Shown here one piece after another: positions 10,036-18,580 of a stretch of 37,091 bases of DNA. Position numbers and translations under genes: made by a program. The DNA is from Methanobacteriota archaeon (GTDB taxonomy: Archaea; Thermoplasmatota; Poseidoniia; MGIII; CG-Epi1). How positions within the stretch are numbered: the first letter of the stretch is position 1; every line of letters begins with the position of its first letter. The notes beneath the pieces are model-generated. The model did not search any database. It was given only the letters and a program-made list of their open reading frames with translations, and was not told the origin of the DNA. Location of the stretch: contig JAERSJ010000133.1 of NCBI GenBank assembly GCA_016845825.1, positions 1-37,091 on the forward strand, read 5' to 3'.

Positions 10036-10044
10036 CTTATATAG
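10036..10044 (+). promoter_or_regulatory. Candidate TATA box for the ribosomal protein supercluster
   Basis: CTTATATAG ~185 nt upstream of the rpl3 start and just after the upstream gene stop. Inferred by motif only. Confidence 0.4.
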
Positions 10045-10067
10045 GGTCCCTTTGTGCGAGAGACCCT

Positions 10068-10228
10068 GCAATCACGCAACCAGACGCTCAGGGCAATTAT
10101 CCCTACACCTCTCGAGGCACTCGTTCTCGACGAGAAACAGCGTCACGGTACGATGTGCAACTTGTAGGAATTACGCCTGGTATACAACACCGTTAGCAAC
10201 GGTTAGCGATATCTGGAGAGAGAATAAA
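10068..10228 (+). promoter_or_regulatory. Candidate structured 5' leader RNA of the uL3-uL4 operon
   Basis: ~52% G+C by hand count over 10081-10200 in an A+T-rich window. Nested complementarity: GACGCT(10083-88)/AGCGTC(10139-44) encloses AGGG/CCCT, CCT/AGG and CTCGT/ACGAG hairpins. Also TTGTA/TACAA and the perfect hairpin ACCGTT-AGC-AACGGT (10189-10203) just upstream of the GGAG Shine-Dalgarno-like site. Confidence 0.55.
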
Positions 10229-11239
10229 ATGCCAAAACACAACAAACCAAACCGCGGATCCATGGCTTTCAGTCCTCGCAAGAGAGCACGCTCTGAAACG
10301 CCTCATGTCTCTAGTTGGGCTGCTGTCGAAGGTGACGATCCAAAAATTCTTGGTTTTGCAGGATATAAGGTAGGAATGAGCCACATCATGGCTGTAGATT
10401 ACCGCAAAAAATCTACCACTGCAGGACAAGAAATTAGGATGCCTGTGACCATAGTCGAAATTCCACCAATGAAAATAATTGGAGCAAGAGGCTATATTCA
10501 GGATACTTACGGATTAAGAACTTTAACTGAAGCTTGGGAAAAGAAAATTGATAAAGATTTAGAAAGGACATTGCCTATTCCTAAAGGCCACAATGCTAAA
10601 GCCGCATGGAAGAAAATGTCTGATAGTGATTTAGAAGAAGTTAGACTTTTAGTCCACACACAACCACGAATGGTGACTGGAATTCCAAAGAAAAGGCCCG
10701 AAATTATGGAAATGGCTGTAGGTGGAGGATCTGTCGATGCACAAATTGAATTCGCAAAGGAAATGATGGGTAAAGAATTCACAATGTCTGATTTTACACA
10801 AGATGGTGAAATGTTGGATGCTATTGCCGTAACAACCGGATATGGTTTCCAAGGCCATGTTAAGCGATGGGGTGTGAAATTATTGACACATAAAAACTCC
10901 AAACATCGTAGAATGATTGGAAATTTAGGTCCTTTCAGTCCGGGGTATGTTGTTTCCACTGTACCGCAAGCAGGTCAGACAGGATACCACCAACGTACAG
11001 AATACAATAAACGATTATTAAAAATTGGAGATAATCCCGATGAAATTAATCCGAAAGGCGGATTTTTGAACTATGGTTTAATTCGTGGGAATTATGCACT
11101 TCTACACGGTTCCTTACCTGGACCAAGTAAAAGACTAATTAGATTTAGAAAAGCAGTTAGATTCCACGGAAAGAAAACTGATTCTGTCGTTGTACCTGAA
11201 ATTACAATGATTTCACAGGAGAGCCAACAGGGAGTATAA
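10229..11239 (+). CDS. rpl3: Large subunit ribosomal protein uL3
   Basis: 336 aa from ATG at 10229 (MPKHNKPNRGSMAFSPRKRARSETP, the typical archaeal L3 N-terminus). The longer ORF call from 10052 is an in-frame read-through of the leader. GGAG lies upstream of the ATG. Confidence 0.96.
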   Translation: MPKHNKPNRGSMAFSPRKRARSETPHVSSWAAVEGDDPKILGFAGYKVGMSHIMAVDYRKKSTTAGQEIRMPVTIVEIPPMKIIGARGYIQDTYGLRTLTEAWEKKIDKDLERTLPIPKGHNAKAAWKKMSDSDLEEVRLLVHTQPRMVTGIPKKRPEIMEMAVGGGSVDAQIEFAKEMMGKEFTMSDFTQDGEMLDAIAVTTGYGFQGHVKRWGVKLLTHKNSKHRRMIGNLGPFSPGYVVSTVPQAGQTGYHQRTEYNKRLLKIGDNPDEINPKGGFLNYGLIRGNYALLHGSLPGPSKRLIRFRKAVRFHGKKTDSVVVPEITMISQESQQGV

Positions 11240-11241
11240 TT

Positions 11242-12030
11242 ATGGAAGTACCAATTTATTCAATTAAGGGAAAGGCCTCTAAGAAATCGGCTAAATTGCC
11301 TGATGCATTTAGTGAGCCTGTACGTTTAGATTTAATCAGAAAAGCTGTAAAGGCTTCTCGAGCAAACCGAAGACAACCATATGGTGCCTCGAATCGTGCT
11401 GGATTTAGACATTCTGTTTCATGGCCTGGTAAAGGCCGCGGTATGGCAAGAACACCTCGTAAAAATGGCGGAGGCGGTCGCGGTGCCCAAGCTCCAAATA
11501 CTATTGGAGGTAGACGTGCTCACCCACCAAAAGCTGGAAAAGACTGGACTCTAAAAATTAATTCGAAAGAAAATAAAAAAGCTTTCAAATCTGCATTAGC
11601 TGCTACCTCACAAGAATCATATGTTCTTGCAAGAGGACACCAGATTCCTGAAAAAGCAACATTGCCTTATGTGGTTGAAGATAAAATAGAAACCTTGGCC
11701 AAAGATAACGAAGGTGGATCTCTCACCAAGAGAGCAACTTCACTATTGGAAGATCTTGGACTACTAGAAGATGTGAAGCGCGCACGCGAAGGTAAAGGAA
11801 TAAGGGCTGGTAAAGGAAAAAGTCGCGGAAGAAAATACCGCACGCCTAAATCCGTACTGCTCGTTCTTTCTGAGGACAGTGATTCTGAAAGGGCTTTCCG
11901 TAACTTATCTGGAGTTGACGTTACTACATCTAAAAACTTAAACACTGAACTATTAGCTCCTGGTGGAGATCCAGGAAGATTAGTAATATTCAGTAAATCT
12001 GCAGTTTCTGCATTAGGAGAACGATTATGA
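11242..12030 (+). CDS. rpl4: Large subunit ribosomal protein uL4
   Basis: 262 aa. Motifs NRRQPYGASNRAGFRHSVSWPGKGRGMARTPR and GRRAHPPKA; conserved position. Confidence 0.96.
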   Translation: MEVPIYSIKGKASKKSAKLPDAFSEPVRLDLIRKAVKASRANRRQPYGASNRAGFRHSVSWPGKGRGMARTPRKNGGGGRGAQAPNTIGGRRAHPPKAGKDWTLKINSKENKKAFKSALAATSQESYVLARGHQIPEKATLPYVVEDKIETLAKDNEGGSLTKRATSLLEDLGLLEDVKRAREGKGIRAGKGKSRGRKYRTPKSVLLVLSEDSDSERAFRNLSGVDVTTSKNLNTELLAPGGDPGRLVIFSKSAVSALGERL

Positions 12031-12281
12031 GCGATCACAAAGTAATTCTAAGTCCTCGCTCAAAAGAAAGGGCATTATACATGCTTGAACAAAATAAATT
12101 AGAATTTTATGTTGCAAGAACTGCTTCCAAATTGGACATTAAAGGTGCTGTTAGATCTTTATTCCAAGTAGAAGTAAGTAAAGTCAATACCCGAATTACC
12201 AAAGAAGGTAAGTTGGCTATTGTTAAATTAGCTGAAGGACATTCAGCCGAAGATTTGAGTAATAGATTAGGAATATTGTGA
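12027..12281 (+). CDS. rpl23: Large subunit ribosomal protein uL23
   Basis: 84 aa. L23-like sequence (LEFYVARTASKLDIKGAVRSLFQVEVSKVNT), ATGA overlap with rpl4. Confidence 0.95.
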   Translation: MSDHKVILSPRSKERALYMLEQNKLEFYVARTASKLDIKGAVRSLFQVEVSKVNTRITKEGKLAIVKLAEGHSAEDLSNRLGIL

Positions 12282-12285
12282 TAAA

Positions 12286-12984
12286 ATGGGAAAGAGAATA
12301 ATACCTAGAAGACGCGGACGAGGACGTCGCTACAAGGCGGCTGATAATCGTTTCAAGGGCGATGCCCGTCATCCAAGATCAAAGTCCTCAAGTGGAAAGG
12401 TTGTCGAATTATTGCATGACCCTGGTAGGACTGCCCCTGTGGCAAAAGTTGAGGATCAAAATGGAACGTATACTATGATTGCACATGATGGAATGCATGT
12501 CGGTCAAGAAGTAAGTGCTGGACATGGTGCTGAACTCGATACAGGAAATACAGCATACATCGGTTCCATACCAGAAGGTACTAAAATTTATAATATTGAA
12601 ATGAAGCCTGGAGATGGTGGAAAATTAGCAAGAGCGGCTGGAAATGCAGCCACAATTGTTTCCCACGGTAAAAAGACAATTGTTCGTTTACCTTCCAAGG
12701 CGCAAAAAGCATTCGATAATATGTGCAGAGCCACCATTGGCTCAGTTGCAGGCTCAGGAAGAGGTGAAAAACCTATTGCAAAAGCTGGAAAGAATTTCTA
12801 CCGAAATAGAGCTAGGCCAAAGATTTGGCCTAAAGTAAGGGGTGTTGCTATGAATGCAGTTGATCACCCGCACGGAAGTGGACGAAAGCAAACAATCGGT
12901 ATCAATTCTACAGTATCTAGAAATGCTCCACCTGGAAGAAAGGTTGGACACATTGCTGCAAAGAGAACAGGAGCTAAACGTTAA
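12286..12984 (+). CDS. rpl2: Large subunit ribosomal protein uL2
   Basis: 232 aa. Includes GVAMNAVDHPHGSGR signature. Confidence 0.97.
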   Translation: MGKRIIPRRRGRGRRYKAADNRFKGDARHPRSKSSSGKVVELLHDPGRTAPVAKVEDQNGTYTMIAHDGMHVGQEVSAGHGAELDTGNTAYIGSIPEGTKIYNIEMKPGDGGKLARAAGNAATIVSHGKKTIVRLPSKAQKAFDNMCRATIGSVAGSGRGEKPIAKAGKNFYRNRARPKIWPKVRGVAMNAVDHPHGSGRKQTIGINSTVSRNAPPGRKVGHIAAKRTGAKR

Positions 12985-13451
12985 TGGCCCGTAGAACGAA
13001 AGGTCTTGCTACGCCAAAAGCTGCAAGAAGGAGAGAGAGAAAAAGGAAGGCAGGTATTCAAGTCCGCAGAAAGAAAGAATTTACTTACCGCGGAATGACT
13101 ATAGATAAATTAAAAGAACTAACCTTCGAAGAATTTATTGCCATTGTACCTTCAAGACAACGAAGGTCCTTTAAGCGTGGCTTGAGCATGGAACAAGCAA
13201 AAATTATTAATGATTCAAATAATAAACCGGATAAAGTTATTAGAACACACCGTAGAGAAATGATTATCATTCCTCAATTTGTAGGAAGAAAATTTGGTGT
13301 ATACAATGGTAGAGAATTTGTAGATCTTGAAATTCTACCGGAAATGATTGGATTGTACTTTGGAGAATTAGCTCCTACAAGGACGTCCCCTACACACACA
13401 GGACCTGGTGTCGGTGCTACCAAGTCGTCTAAATTTATGCCGTTGAAGTGA
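12984..13451 (+). CDS. rps19: Small subunit ribosomal protein uS19
   Basis: 155 aa. Includes IRTHRREMIIIPQFVGRKFGVYNGREFV. Confidence 0.96.
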   Translation: MARRTKGLATPKAARRRERKRKAGIQVRRKKEFTYRGMTIDKLKELTFEEFIAIVPSRQRRSFKRGLSMEQAKIINDSNNKPDKVIRTHRREMIIIPQFVGRKFGVYNGREFVDLEILPEMIGLYFGELAPTRTSPTHTGPGVGATKSSKFMPLK

Positions 13452-13455
13452 TATT

Positions 13456-13908
13456 ATGAAAGGATTCTCGTACCCATACAACCCCGAAATACATGCTGCT
13501 GCTCGCGGAAGTGGATTGAATGTCTCTCCTAAAGCTGCTAGAGAAGTTTGTCATGCTCTTAAGGGAATGGAACTTGAAAAAGCTAAAAGTTACTTAGAAA
13601 GAGTAATGGATCTTGAACAAGCTGTACCATTCAAACGCCACGATGGTAAAGTTGGTCACAGGAAGGGTAAAGGAATCTCAAGTGGAAGATTCCCAGTGAA
13701 AACTGCTGCTGCAATCTTGAAAGTTATTGAATCTGCAGGAAATAACGGAGAAGCCCTTCATATTGATATTGAAAATTGGAGAATAGTCCATATTGCTGCA
13801 TCTCGTGGAGTTAGATTCGAAGGTAGATTCCCTAGAGCTCGAGGTAGGGCTACTCCAAAAATGCGCGAAAGTGCAAATGTTGAAGTTGTATTAGAGGAAG
13901 TTAAATGA
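13456..13908 (+). CDS. rpl22: Large subunit ribosomal protein uL22
   Basis: 150 aa. L22-like C-terminus (RARGRATPKMRESANVEVVL), conserved position. Confidence 0.95.
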   Translation: MKGFSYPYNPEIHAAARGSGLNVSPKAAREVCHALKGMELEKAKSYLERVMDLEQAVPFKRHDGKVGHRKGKGISSGRFPVKTAAAILKVIESAGNNGEALHIDIENWRIVHIAASRGVRFEGRFPRARGRATPKMRESANVEVVLEEVK

Positions 13909-14663
13909 CCATCGTAAAAGAAATGATAAAAGAGCGTGTTCGCAGAGCACAAGTACATGATTATGTTCAAAAGAAAACCAGCAGAGCTGGCTTCGGTGGA
14001 CTATCAATACAAAGAACTCCTTTAGGAACTCATGTAAGAATTGCAGCCGAAAGGCCTGGTCTTGTTATAGGAAGAAAGGGCAGTGATATTCAAAGATTAA
14101 CTGAGGAATTAGAAAGAAAGTTCGGTTATGAAAATTTGCAAGTTGAAGCTGGCGAAGTTAATAATTTTGCTCTTAACCCATTAATCATGGCTGCAAAAGT
14201 AGCAAATGCGCTTGAGAGAGGGTGGAATTATAGAAGAGCTGGAAATTCTATGTTGCAAAGAATCATGGATTCTGGAGCAAGAGGATGTCAGATTACAATT
14301 GCTGGTAAGTTAACTGGATTAAGACACCGAACTGAAAAGTTCTTATCCGGACACATTAAATTCTGTGGTGAAACTGCACTTGAATTAATGGATGTTGGAA
14401 TAGCTCAAGCTAAGCTAAAACCCGGAACAATCGGAGTTAAGGTAGCGATTATGCGTCCTGACGCAAAACTACCTGACGAAATAGAAGTTACTCCTATTCC
14501 TGAACCTGTCGTAGAAGTCAAAGAAGACGAATCTGCCGAAGAAGCGAATGAAGAATCTTCTGAGGAAATCAAAGAAGAGAAGGCTGAAGATACTAAGGAA
14601 GAAAAGAAACCTAAGTCAGATAAGAAAGAGAAAAAATCTGAAAAGAAAGGTGATGATAAATGA
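13905..14663 (+). CDS. rps3: Small subunit ribosomal protein uS3 with charged low-complexity C-terminal tail
   Basis: 252 aa. KH motif (ERPGLVIGRKGSDIQRLTEEL) followed by a ~50-aa Glu/Lys-rich tail. Confidence 0.96.
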   Translation: MTIVKEMIKERVRRAQVHDYVQKKTSRAGFGGLSIQRTPLGTHVRIAAERPGLVIGRKGSDIQRLTEELERKFGYENLQVEAGEVNNFALNPLIMAAKVANALERGWNYRRAGNSMLQRIMDSGARGCQITIAGKLTGLRHRTEKFLSGHIKFCGETALELMDVGIAQAKLKPGTIGVKVAIMRPDAKLPDEIEVTPIPEPVVEVKEDESAEEANEESSEEIKEEKAEDTKEEKKPKSDKKEKKSEKKGDDK

Positions 14664-14872
14664 GTTTGAAAAAGCCTATTGAACTAAGAGAAATGCAACC
14701 TGAAGAAAGAGAATCTAGATTGAGAGAGTTACGCTCTGAATTGATGAATGAAAGAGGTGTTGCGTCAATGGGTGGACAACCCACTTCTCCTGGAAGAATG
14801 AGGGCTTTGAAAAAACAAATTGCAAGATTAACTACAATTATGAGAGAAATTGAACTGGAGGAAGAATCTTAG
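14660..14872 (+). CDS. rpl29: Large subunit ribosomal protein uL29
   Basis: 70 aa. L29-like (ELREMQPEERESRLRELRSELMNER), conserved position. Confidence 0.94.
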   Translation: MSLKKPIELREMQPEERESRLRELRSELMNERGVASMGGQPTSPGRMRALKKQIARLTTIMREIELEEES

Positions 14873-15169
14873 ATGGTAGATATTGATCCTCTAACTGGCC
14901 TTCCAAAAGAATTACTCGCAATGGAAGAGATAATTAGAGAGCAGCAATCAATTAAGGTTCATATTGAAAAACGTAGATATGGAAAATTAGTTACAATTGT
15001 CGACGGTATTGGTAAAAGTGTAGACATTAGCGATTTAGCAAAACAGCTCAAAACTAAATGTGCTACTGGTGGAACTTCAAAAGGCGGAATTATCGAATTG
15101 CAAGGAGACCACACAAAGAAAGTTAATGAAGTTTTAACCGATATGGGTTTTCCCGTGGAGGTTCAATAA
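14873..15169 (+). CDS. Translation initiation factor aIF1 (SUI1 family)
   Basis: 98 aa. SUI1 features (KRRYGKLVTIVDGI...LKTKCATGGTSKGGIIELQGDH). Confidence 0.95.
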   Translation: MVDIDPLTGLPKELLAMEEIIREQQSIKVHIEKRRYGKLVTIVDGIGKSVDISDLAKQLKTKCATGGTSKGGIIELQGDHTKKVNEVLTDMGFPVEVQ

Positions 15170-15412
15170 ATGGATGGAAGAGATGAGTTTATGGGTGAAC
15201 AAGTGACTGTTTCCAAACATTCCGATCCAAGCATACAAGGAATTTCTGGAAGAATTGTTGATGAAACTCGAGAAACTATTACAATCTTCTCAAATGGAAA
15301 AAATAAAATGGTTAGTAAGCGACCAGGTAAATTCATGTTCCAAAATGGAGAACTTGAAGGAAATAAAATTGCTTACAGGTCTCAAGACCGAATTAAGAAG
15401 GTGAAAGCATGA
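15170..15412 (+). CDS. rnp1: RNase P protein component 1 (Rpp29/Pop4)
   Basis: 80 aa. Rpp29-like (GISGRIVDETRETITIFSNGKNKMVSKRPGKFMF) in its canonical archaeal position. Confidence 0.9.
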   Translation: MDGRDEFMGEQVTVSKHSDPSIQGISGRIVDETRETITIFSNGKNKMVSKRPGKFMFQNGELEGNKIAYRSQDRIKKVKA

Positions 15413-15750
15413 GTAAAGATAAGCCACGCGACATAGGAGTTGATGTTAACGCTCCCGCCAACCCATGGGATGGAGACTCTAACGATCCTTTCTTTGGAAC
15501 ACTCTCTGTGAGAGGTCAAGTTCTACGAGGAATTGTTGTTAAAGCTAAGGCTCAAAAAACCGTTGTTGTTCAAATCAATAAAATGAAATATGATTCTAAA
15601 TATGAAAGATATGCTAGAAGTTCATCTAAGATTAGCGCTCACAGCCCTGCCAGTGTTGGAGCCAATGAAGGCGATGCTGTAACTATTATGGAATGCAGGC
15701 CCTTGTCTAAGACTAAATCATTTGTTGTCATTGAAAGGAGAGATCCATGA
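15409..15750 (+). CDS. rps17: Small subunit ribosomal protein uS17
   Basis: 113 aa. S17-like (LRGIVVKAKAQKTVVVQINKMKYDSKYERYARSSSKISAHSP). Confidence 0.96.
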   Translation: MSKDKPRDIGVDVNAPANPWDGDSNDPFFGTLSVRGQVLRGIVVKAKAQKTVVVQINKMKYDSKYERYARSSSKISAHSPASVGANEGDAVTIMECRPLSKTKSFVVIERRDP

Positions 15751-16145
15751 GAGCAATTGCAGGAAAGCAGATGAGGGGTTTGCCACAAGGTGCTAGAATC
15801 GATTGTGTCGATAATAGTGGAGCAAAAATTGTAGAAATTGTTACTGTTTTAAATTACAAAGGTGTACACCGAAGGTCGCCTGCTGCTGGAGTTGGTGATA
15901 TGGTGATTGCATCTGTCAAAAAAGGAAACCCAGAAATGAGAAGACAGCTTGTTAGAGCTGTTATCGTAAGATGCCGCAGACCTTTCAGAAGGGCTGACGG
16001 TACTATGGTCCAATTTGAAGACAATGCTGCGGTTTTGACAAACGAACAAGGAGAAACTAAAGGGTCTGGAATCAAAGGACCTGTATCAAGAGAAGCTGCC
16101 GAAAGATGGCCGCGTATAGCTGCTGCAGCAACAACGATAGTATGA
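15747..16145 (+). CDS. rpl14: Large subunit ribosomal protein uL14
   Basis: 132 aa. L14-like (GARIDCVDNSGAKIVEIV...GDMVIASVKKG). Confidence 0.97.
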   Translation: MRAIAGKQMRGLPQGARIDCVDNSGAKIVEIVTVLNYKGVHRRSPAAGVGDMVIASVKKGNPEMRRQLVRAVIVRCRRPFRRADGTMVQFEDNAAVLTNEQGETKGSGIKGPVSREAAERWPRIAAAATTIV

Positions 16146-16152
16146 GGATTAA

Positions 16153-16809
16153 ATGAGTTCAAAACAACCACGAAAACAGAGACTAGCCCGTTATACGGCA
16201 CCTTATCACAGGAGGCACCGCGAAATGTCTTCTCCAATTGATAAAGGTCTAAGAGAAAGACAGTTATCAAGAGGATTCATGTACCCAAGAGCTATGCCTG
16301 TCAAAAAAGGCGATAGAGTTATGATTGTTAGAGGTGAAGGAAAATCTAAATCAGCTACTGCCGTGTCATTAGTTGACCGCAAAGCCAGAAAAGTCTATGT
16401 TGAAGGATTTACTTATTTCAAATCAGACGGGACTGAACTGCAAAGACCTATTGACGCTTCAAATTTAGTTATTATCAATCCTGATTGGTCCGATATTAGA
16501 AGAAGAAAAATATTGAACCGGATTAATGAATCTGTGGATTGGACTGATGAAGTTATATCTGATCTTGAAGCTGCAGAAGATGAATATGAAGCTGAAAACG
16601 TAGAACCTTCTGAAGAAAAAGACGAAAGTAGTGAAGAAGAAATTACAGAAGAAGAAACTGATGATAATAAAAATGAAGAAGTTTCTGAAGAAACTGATTA
16701 TTCAAAACTATCTGTTGCTGAATTAAAGGACATTCTGAAAGAAAAAGGATTGCCTGTCAGTGGAAAGAAAGCCGATCTAATTGAAAGATTGCAAGGAGAT
16801 TCAAAATGA
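16153..16809 (+). CDS. rpl24: Large subunit ribosomal protein uL24 with acidic linker and C-terminal SAP-like domain
   Basis: 218 aa. L24/KOW core (AMPVKKGDRVMIVRGEGKSKSATAVSLVDRKARKVYVEG), Glu/Asp-rich linker, then LSVAELKDILKEKGLPVSGKKADLIERL (SAP consensus). Confidence 0.93.
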   Translation: MSSKQPRKQRLARYTAPYHRRHREMSSPIDKGLRERQLSRGFMYPRAMPVKKGDRVMIVRGEGKSKSATAVSLVDRKARKVYVEGFTYFKSDGTELQRPIDASNLVIINPDWSDIRRRKILNRINESVDWTDEVISDLEAAEDEYEAENVEPSEEKDESSEEEITEEETDDNKNEEVSEETDYSKLSVAELKDILKEKGLPVSGKKADLIERLQGDSK

Positions 16810-17510
16810 GTAGTGGACATCTTAAGAGACTAGTTGCCCCTCGTTCTTGGAATATAGCTAGAAAAGAACGAACTTGGACTACAAAGCCTATGCCTGGAAA
16901 GCACTCTTTGGAAGGTGCATTGCCTATCTCAACAATTTTGAGAGATTACTTGAAAGTCTGCGATAATAATCGTGAAGCTAAAATAATTCTACATAATGGA
17001 GAAGTACTAATTGACCAAAGAGTTGTACGTAAACCAAAATCTCCAGTAGGGCTTATGGATGTTATTTCTCTGCCAAAAATTAAAATGCATGTTAGAGCTA
17101 TGCTCGATAAACATGGTAGAATTGAATTTGTTCCGATTAAAGCTACTGATGCAAAATGGAAACTTGTAAGAATAGAAAATAAGAGAAATATAAAAGGTGG
17201 ACATGTGCAAATTAATTTACACGACGGCACAAATATTTTATCAAAAGAAAAAGTAAAAACTGGAGATGTATTACAGTTAAACCTGCCTGATTTGAAAATA
17301 AAGAAAGTACTTAAATTTCAGAAAGGATCTCAATCCTTAATTATTGGAGGAAGTCACGTAGGTTCAATAGCTACGATTAAAGACGAAGAAACCACAAGAA
17401 GTACAAAACCAAATCTTGTAATGTACGATGGATTCCAAACAATAAGGCCGTATTCGTTTGTTGTTGGGGAAAAGAAAGCAATGGTTTCCCTTCCGGAGGT
17501 TAAAGTATGA
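16806..17510 (+). CDS. rps4e: Small subunit ribosomal protein eS4
   Basis: 234 aa. N-terminus MSSGHLKRLVAPRSWNIARKERTWTTKPMPGKHSLE is typical of S4e. Confidence 0.96.
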   Translation: MSSGHLKRLVAPRSWNIARKERTWTTKPMPGKHSLEGALPISTILRDYLKVCDNNREAKIILHNGEVLIDQRVVRKPKSPVGLMDVISLPKIKMHVRAMLDKHGRIEFVPIKATDAKWKLVRIENKRNIKGGHVQINLHDGTNILSKEKVKTGDVLQLNLPDLKIKKVLKFQKGSQSLIIGGSHVGSIATIKDEETTRSTKPNLVMYDGFQTIRPYSFVVGEKKAMVSLPEVKV

Positions 17511-18019
17511 ATCCTATGAGAGAGTTGAGAATCGCTAAGGTTGTCCTTAATATTGGGGTAGGAGAAGCTGGTGAAAGATTGGGTAAAGCTGAAACTGTTC
17601 TTGAAAAATTGAGCGGATGTAAGCCTGTTCGTACTTTATCAAAATCAACCAACCGTGATTTAGGAATTCGATTAGGAATGCCTATCGGATGTAAGGTTAC
17701 ATTAAGGGGAGAAAATGCAATGAAATTCTTAAAAGAATCATTATGGGTAAGAGAAAATCGATTGCCTGCATACTGCTTCTCAAAAACCGGTGGAGTTAGT
17801 TTTGGTATACCTGATTACACTGGTTACAAAAATGAAAATTATGATCCAGATATTGGAATATTTGGATTGGATATCGCAGTTGCTTTTGAACGCCCTGGAT
17901 ATCGAGTTGCAAGAAGGAAAATTAAACATAATAAGATTGGCAAAACTCACCGTATTAACGCTGAAGAATGCCAAGAATATATGACAAAAAAATTCAACTT
18001 GGAGGTATTCAAGGTATGA
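17507..18019 (+). CDS. rpl5: Large subunit ribosomal protein uL5
   Basis: 170 aa. L5-like ([26 protein letters not shown]...[24 protein letters not shown]). Confidence 0.96.
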   Translation: MNPMRELRIAKVVLNIGVGEAGERLGKAETVLEKLSGCKPVRTLSKSTNRDLGIRLGMPIGCKVTLRGENAMKFLKESLWVRENRLPAYCFSKTGGVSFGIPDYTGYKNENYDPDIGIFGLDIAVAFERPGYRVARRKIKHNKIGKTHRINAEECQEYMTKKFNLEVFKV

Positions 18020-18186
18020 ACATCGATGACGTAAAAATTAAGGTCAGAGAAGTTTATCGTGGACGCATTATAGGATGTGTTCTATGTGATAGAAAACGCG
18101 GACTTGTACGCAGACATGGACTAAATTTGTGTAGGCAATGTTTTAGGGATAAAGCCACCGAACTTGGTTTCAAAAAATATGATTGA
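18016..18186 (+). CDS. rps14: Small subunit ribosomal protein uS14 (zinc-binding type)
   Basis: 56 aa from ATG at 18016 (ATGA overlap with rpl5). CxxC...CxxC zinc motif and [12 protein letters not shown]. The listed ORF start at 17968 lies inside rpl5. Confidence 0.93.
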   Translation: MNIDDVKIKVREVYRGRIIGCVLCDRKRGLVRRHGLNLCRQCFRDKATELGFKKYD

Positions 18187-18193
18187 GGTATAA

Positions 18194-18580
18194 ATGAGAC
18201 ACGATTCACTATCTGATGCGCTAATAATAATCAAAAATGCCGACCACGTTGGTAAGGATTCAGCTGTTGTTCCAGCTTCTAGATTAATTGGAGATGTTCT
18301 AAAACAGTTAACTGAAAAAGGATATCTAAATAATTATGAATATGAGGATAATGGTAAAGGAGGAATTTTCAATATCTCCCTAAATGGTAGGATTAATGGT
18401 TGTGGTGCAATTAAGCCTAGATTCTCAGTTAAGTTAAAGGAAATGGAAAGGCATGAAGCTAGATATTTACCTGCAAAAGATTTTGGTATTTTGATTCTTA
18501 CAACACCTTTCGGAGTTATGAATAATGACGCTGCTAAAGAAGCATCAACAGGAGGGAAGCTACTAGCTTACGTTTATTAG
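18194..18580 (+). CDS. rps8: Small subunit ribosomal protein uS8
   Basis: 128 aa. S8-like (DALIIIKNADHVGKDSAVVPASRL...AKDFGILILTTPFGVMNNDAAKEASTGGKLLAYVY). Confidence 0.96.
   Translation: MRHDSLSDALIIIKNADHVGKDSAVVPASRLIGDVLKQLTEKGYLNNYEYEDNGKGGIFNISLNGRINGCGAIKPRFSVKLKEMERHEARYLPAKDFGILILTTPFGVMNNDAAKEASTGGKLLAYVY

Noticed and set aside
10068-10203. 5S rRNA, SRP RNA or RNase P RNA in the rpl3 upstream region
   Set aside because: Too short for SRP or RNase P RNA, and none of the conserved 5S segments (such as CCGAAC...GTTAAGC) are visible.
10052-10228. N-terminal 59-aa extension of uL3 in the ORF track
   Set aside because: The archaeal L3 N-terminus starts at MPKHNKPNRGSMAF; the extension resembles no ribosomal protein and is encoded by the foldable, G+C-rich leader.
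10507-10959. 150-aa antisense ORF within rpl3
   Set aside because: Opposite strand of a highly conserved ribosomal gene, no recognisable domain or start context.
14505-16690. Possible repeats from GAAGAA-rich segments in rps3 and rpl24
   Set aside because: Low-complexity coding for Glu/Lys-rich tails rather than a DNA repeat or CRISPR.
17968-18015. Longer uS14 ORF overlapping rpl5
   Set aside because: The ATG at 18016 gives a normal-sized uS14 with the usual ATGA coupling; the upstream part is out-of-frame rpl5.
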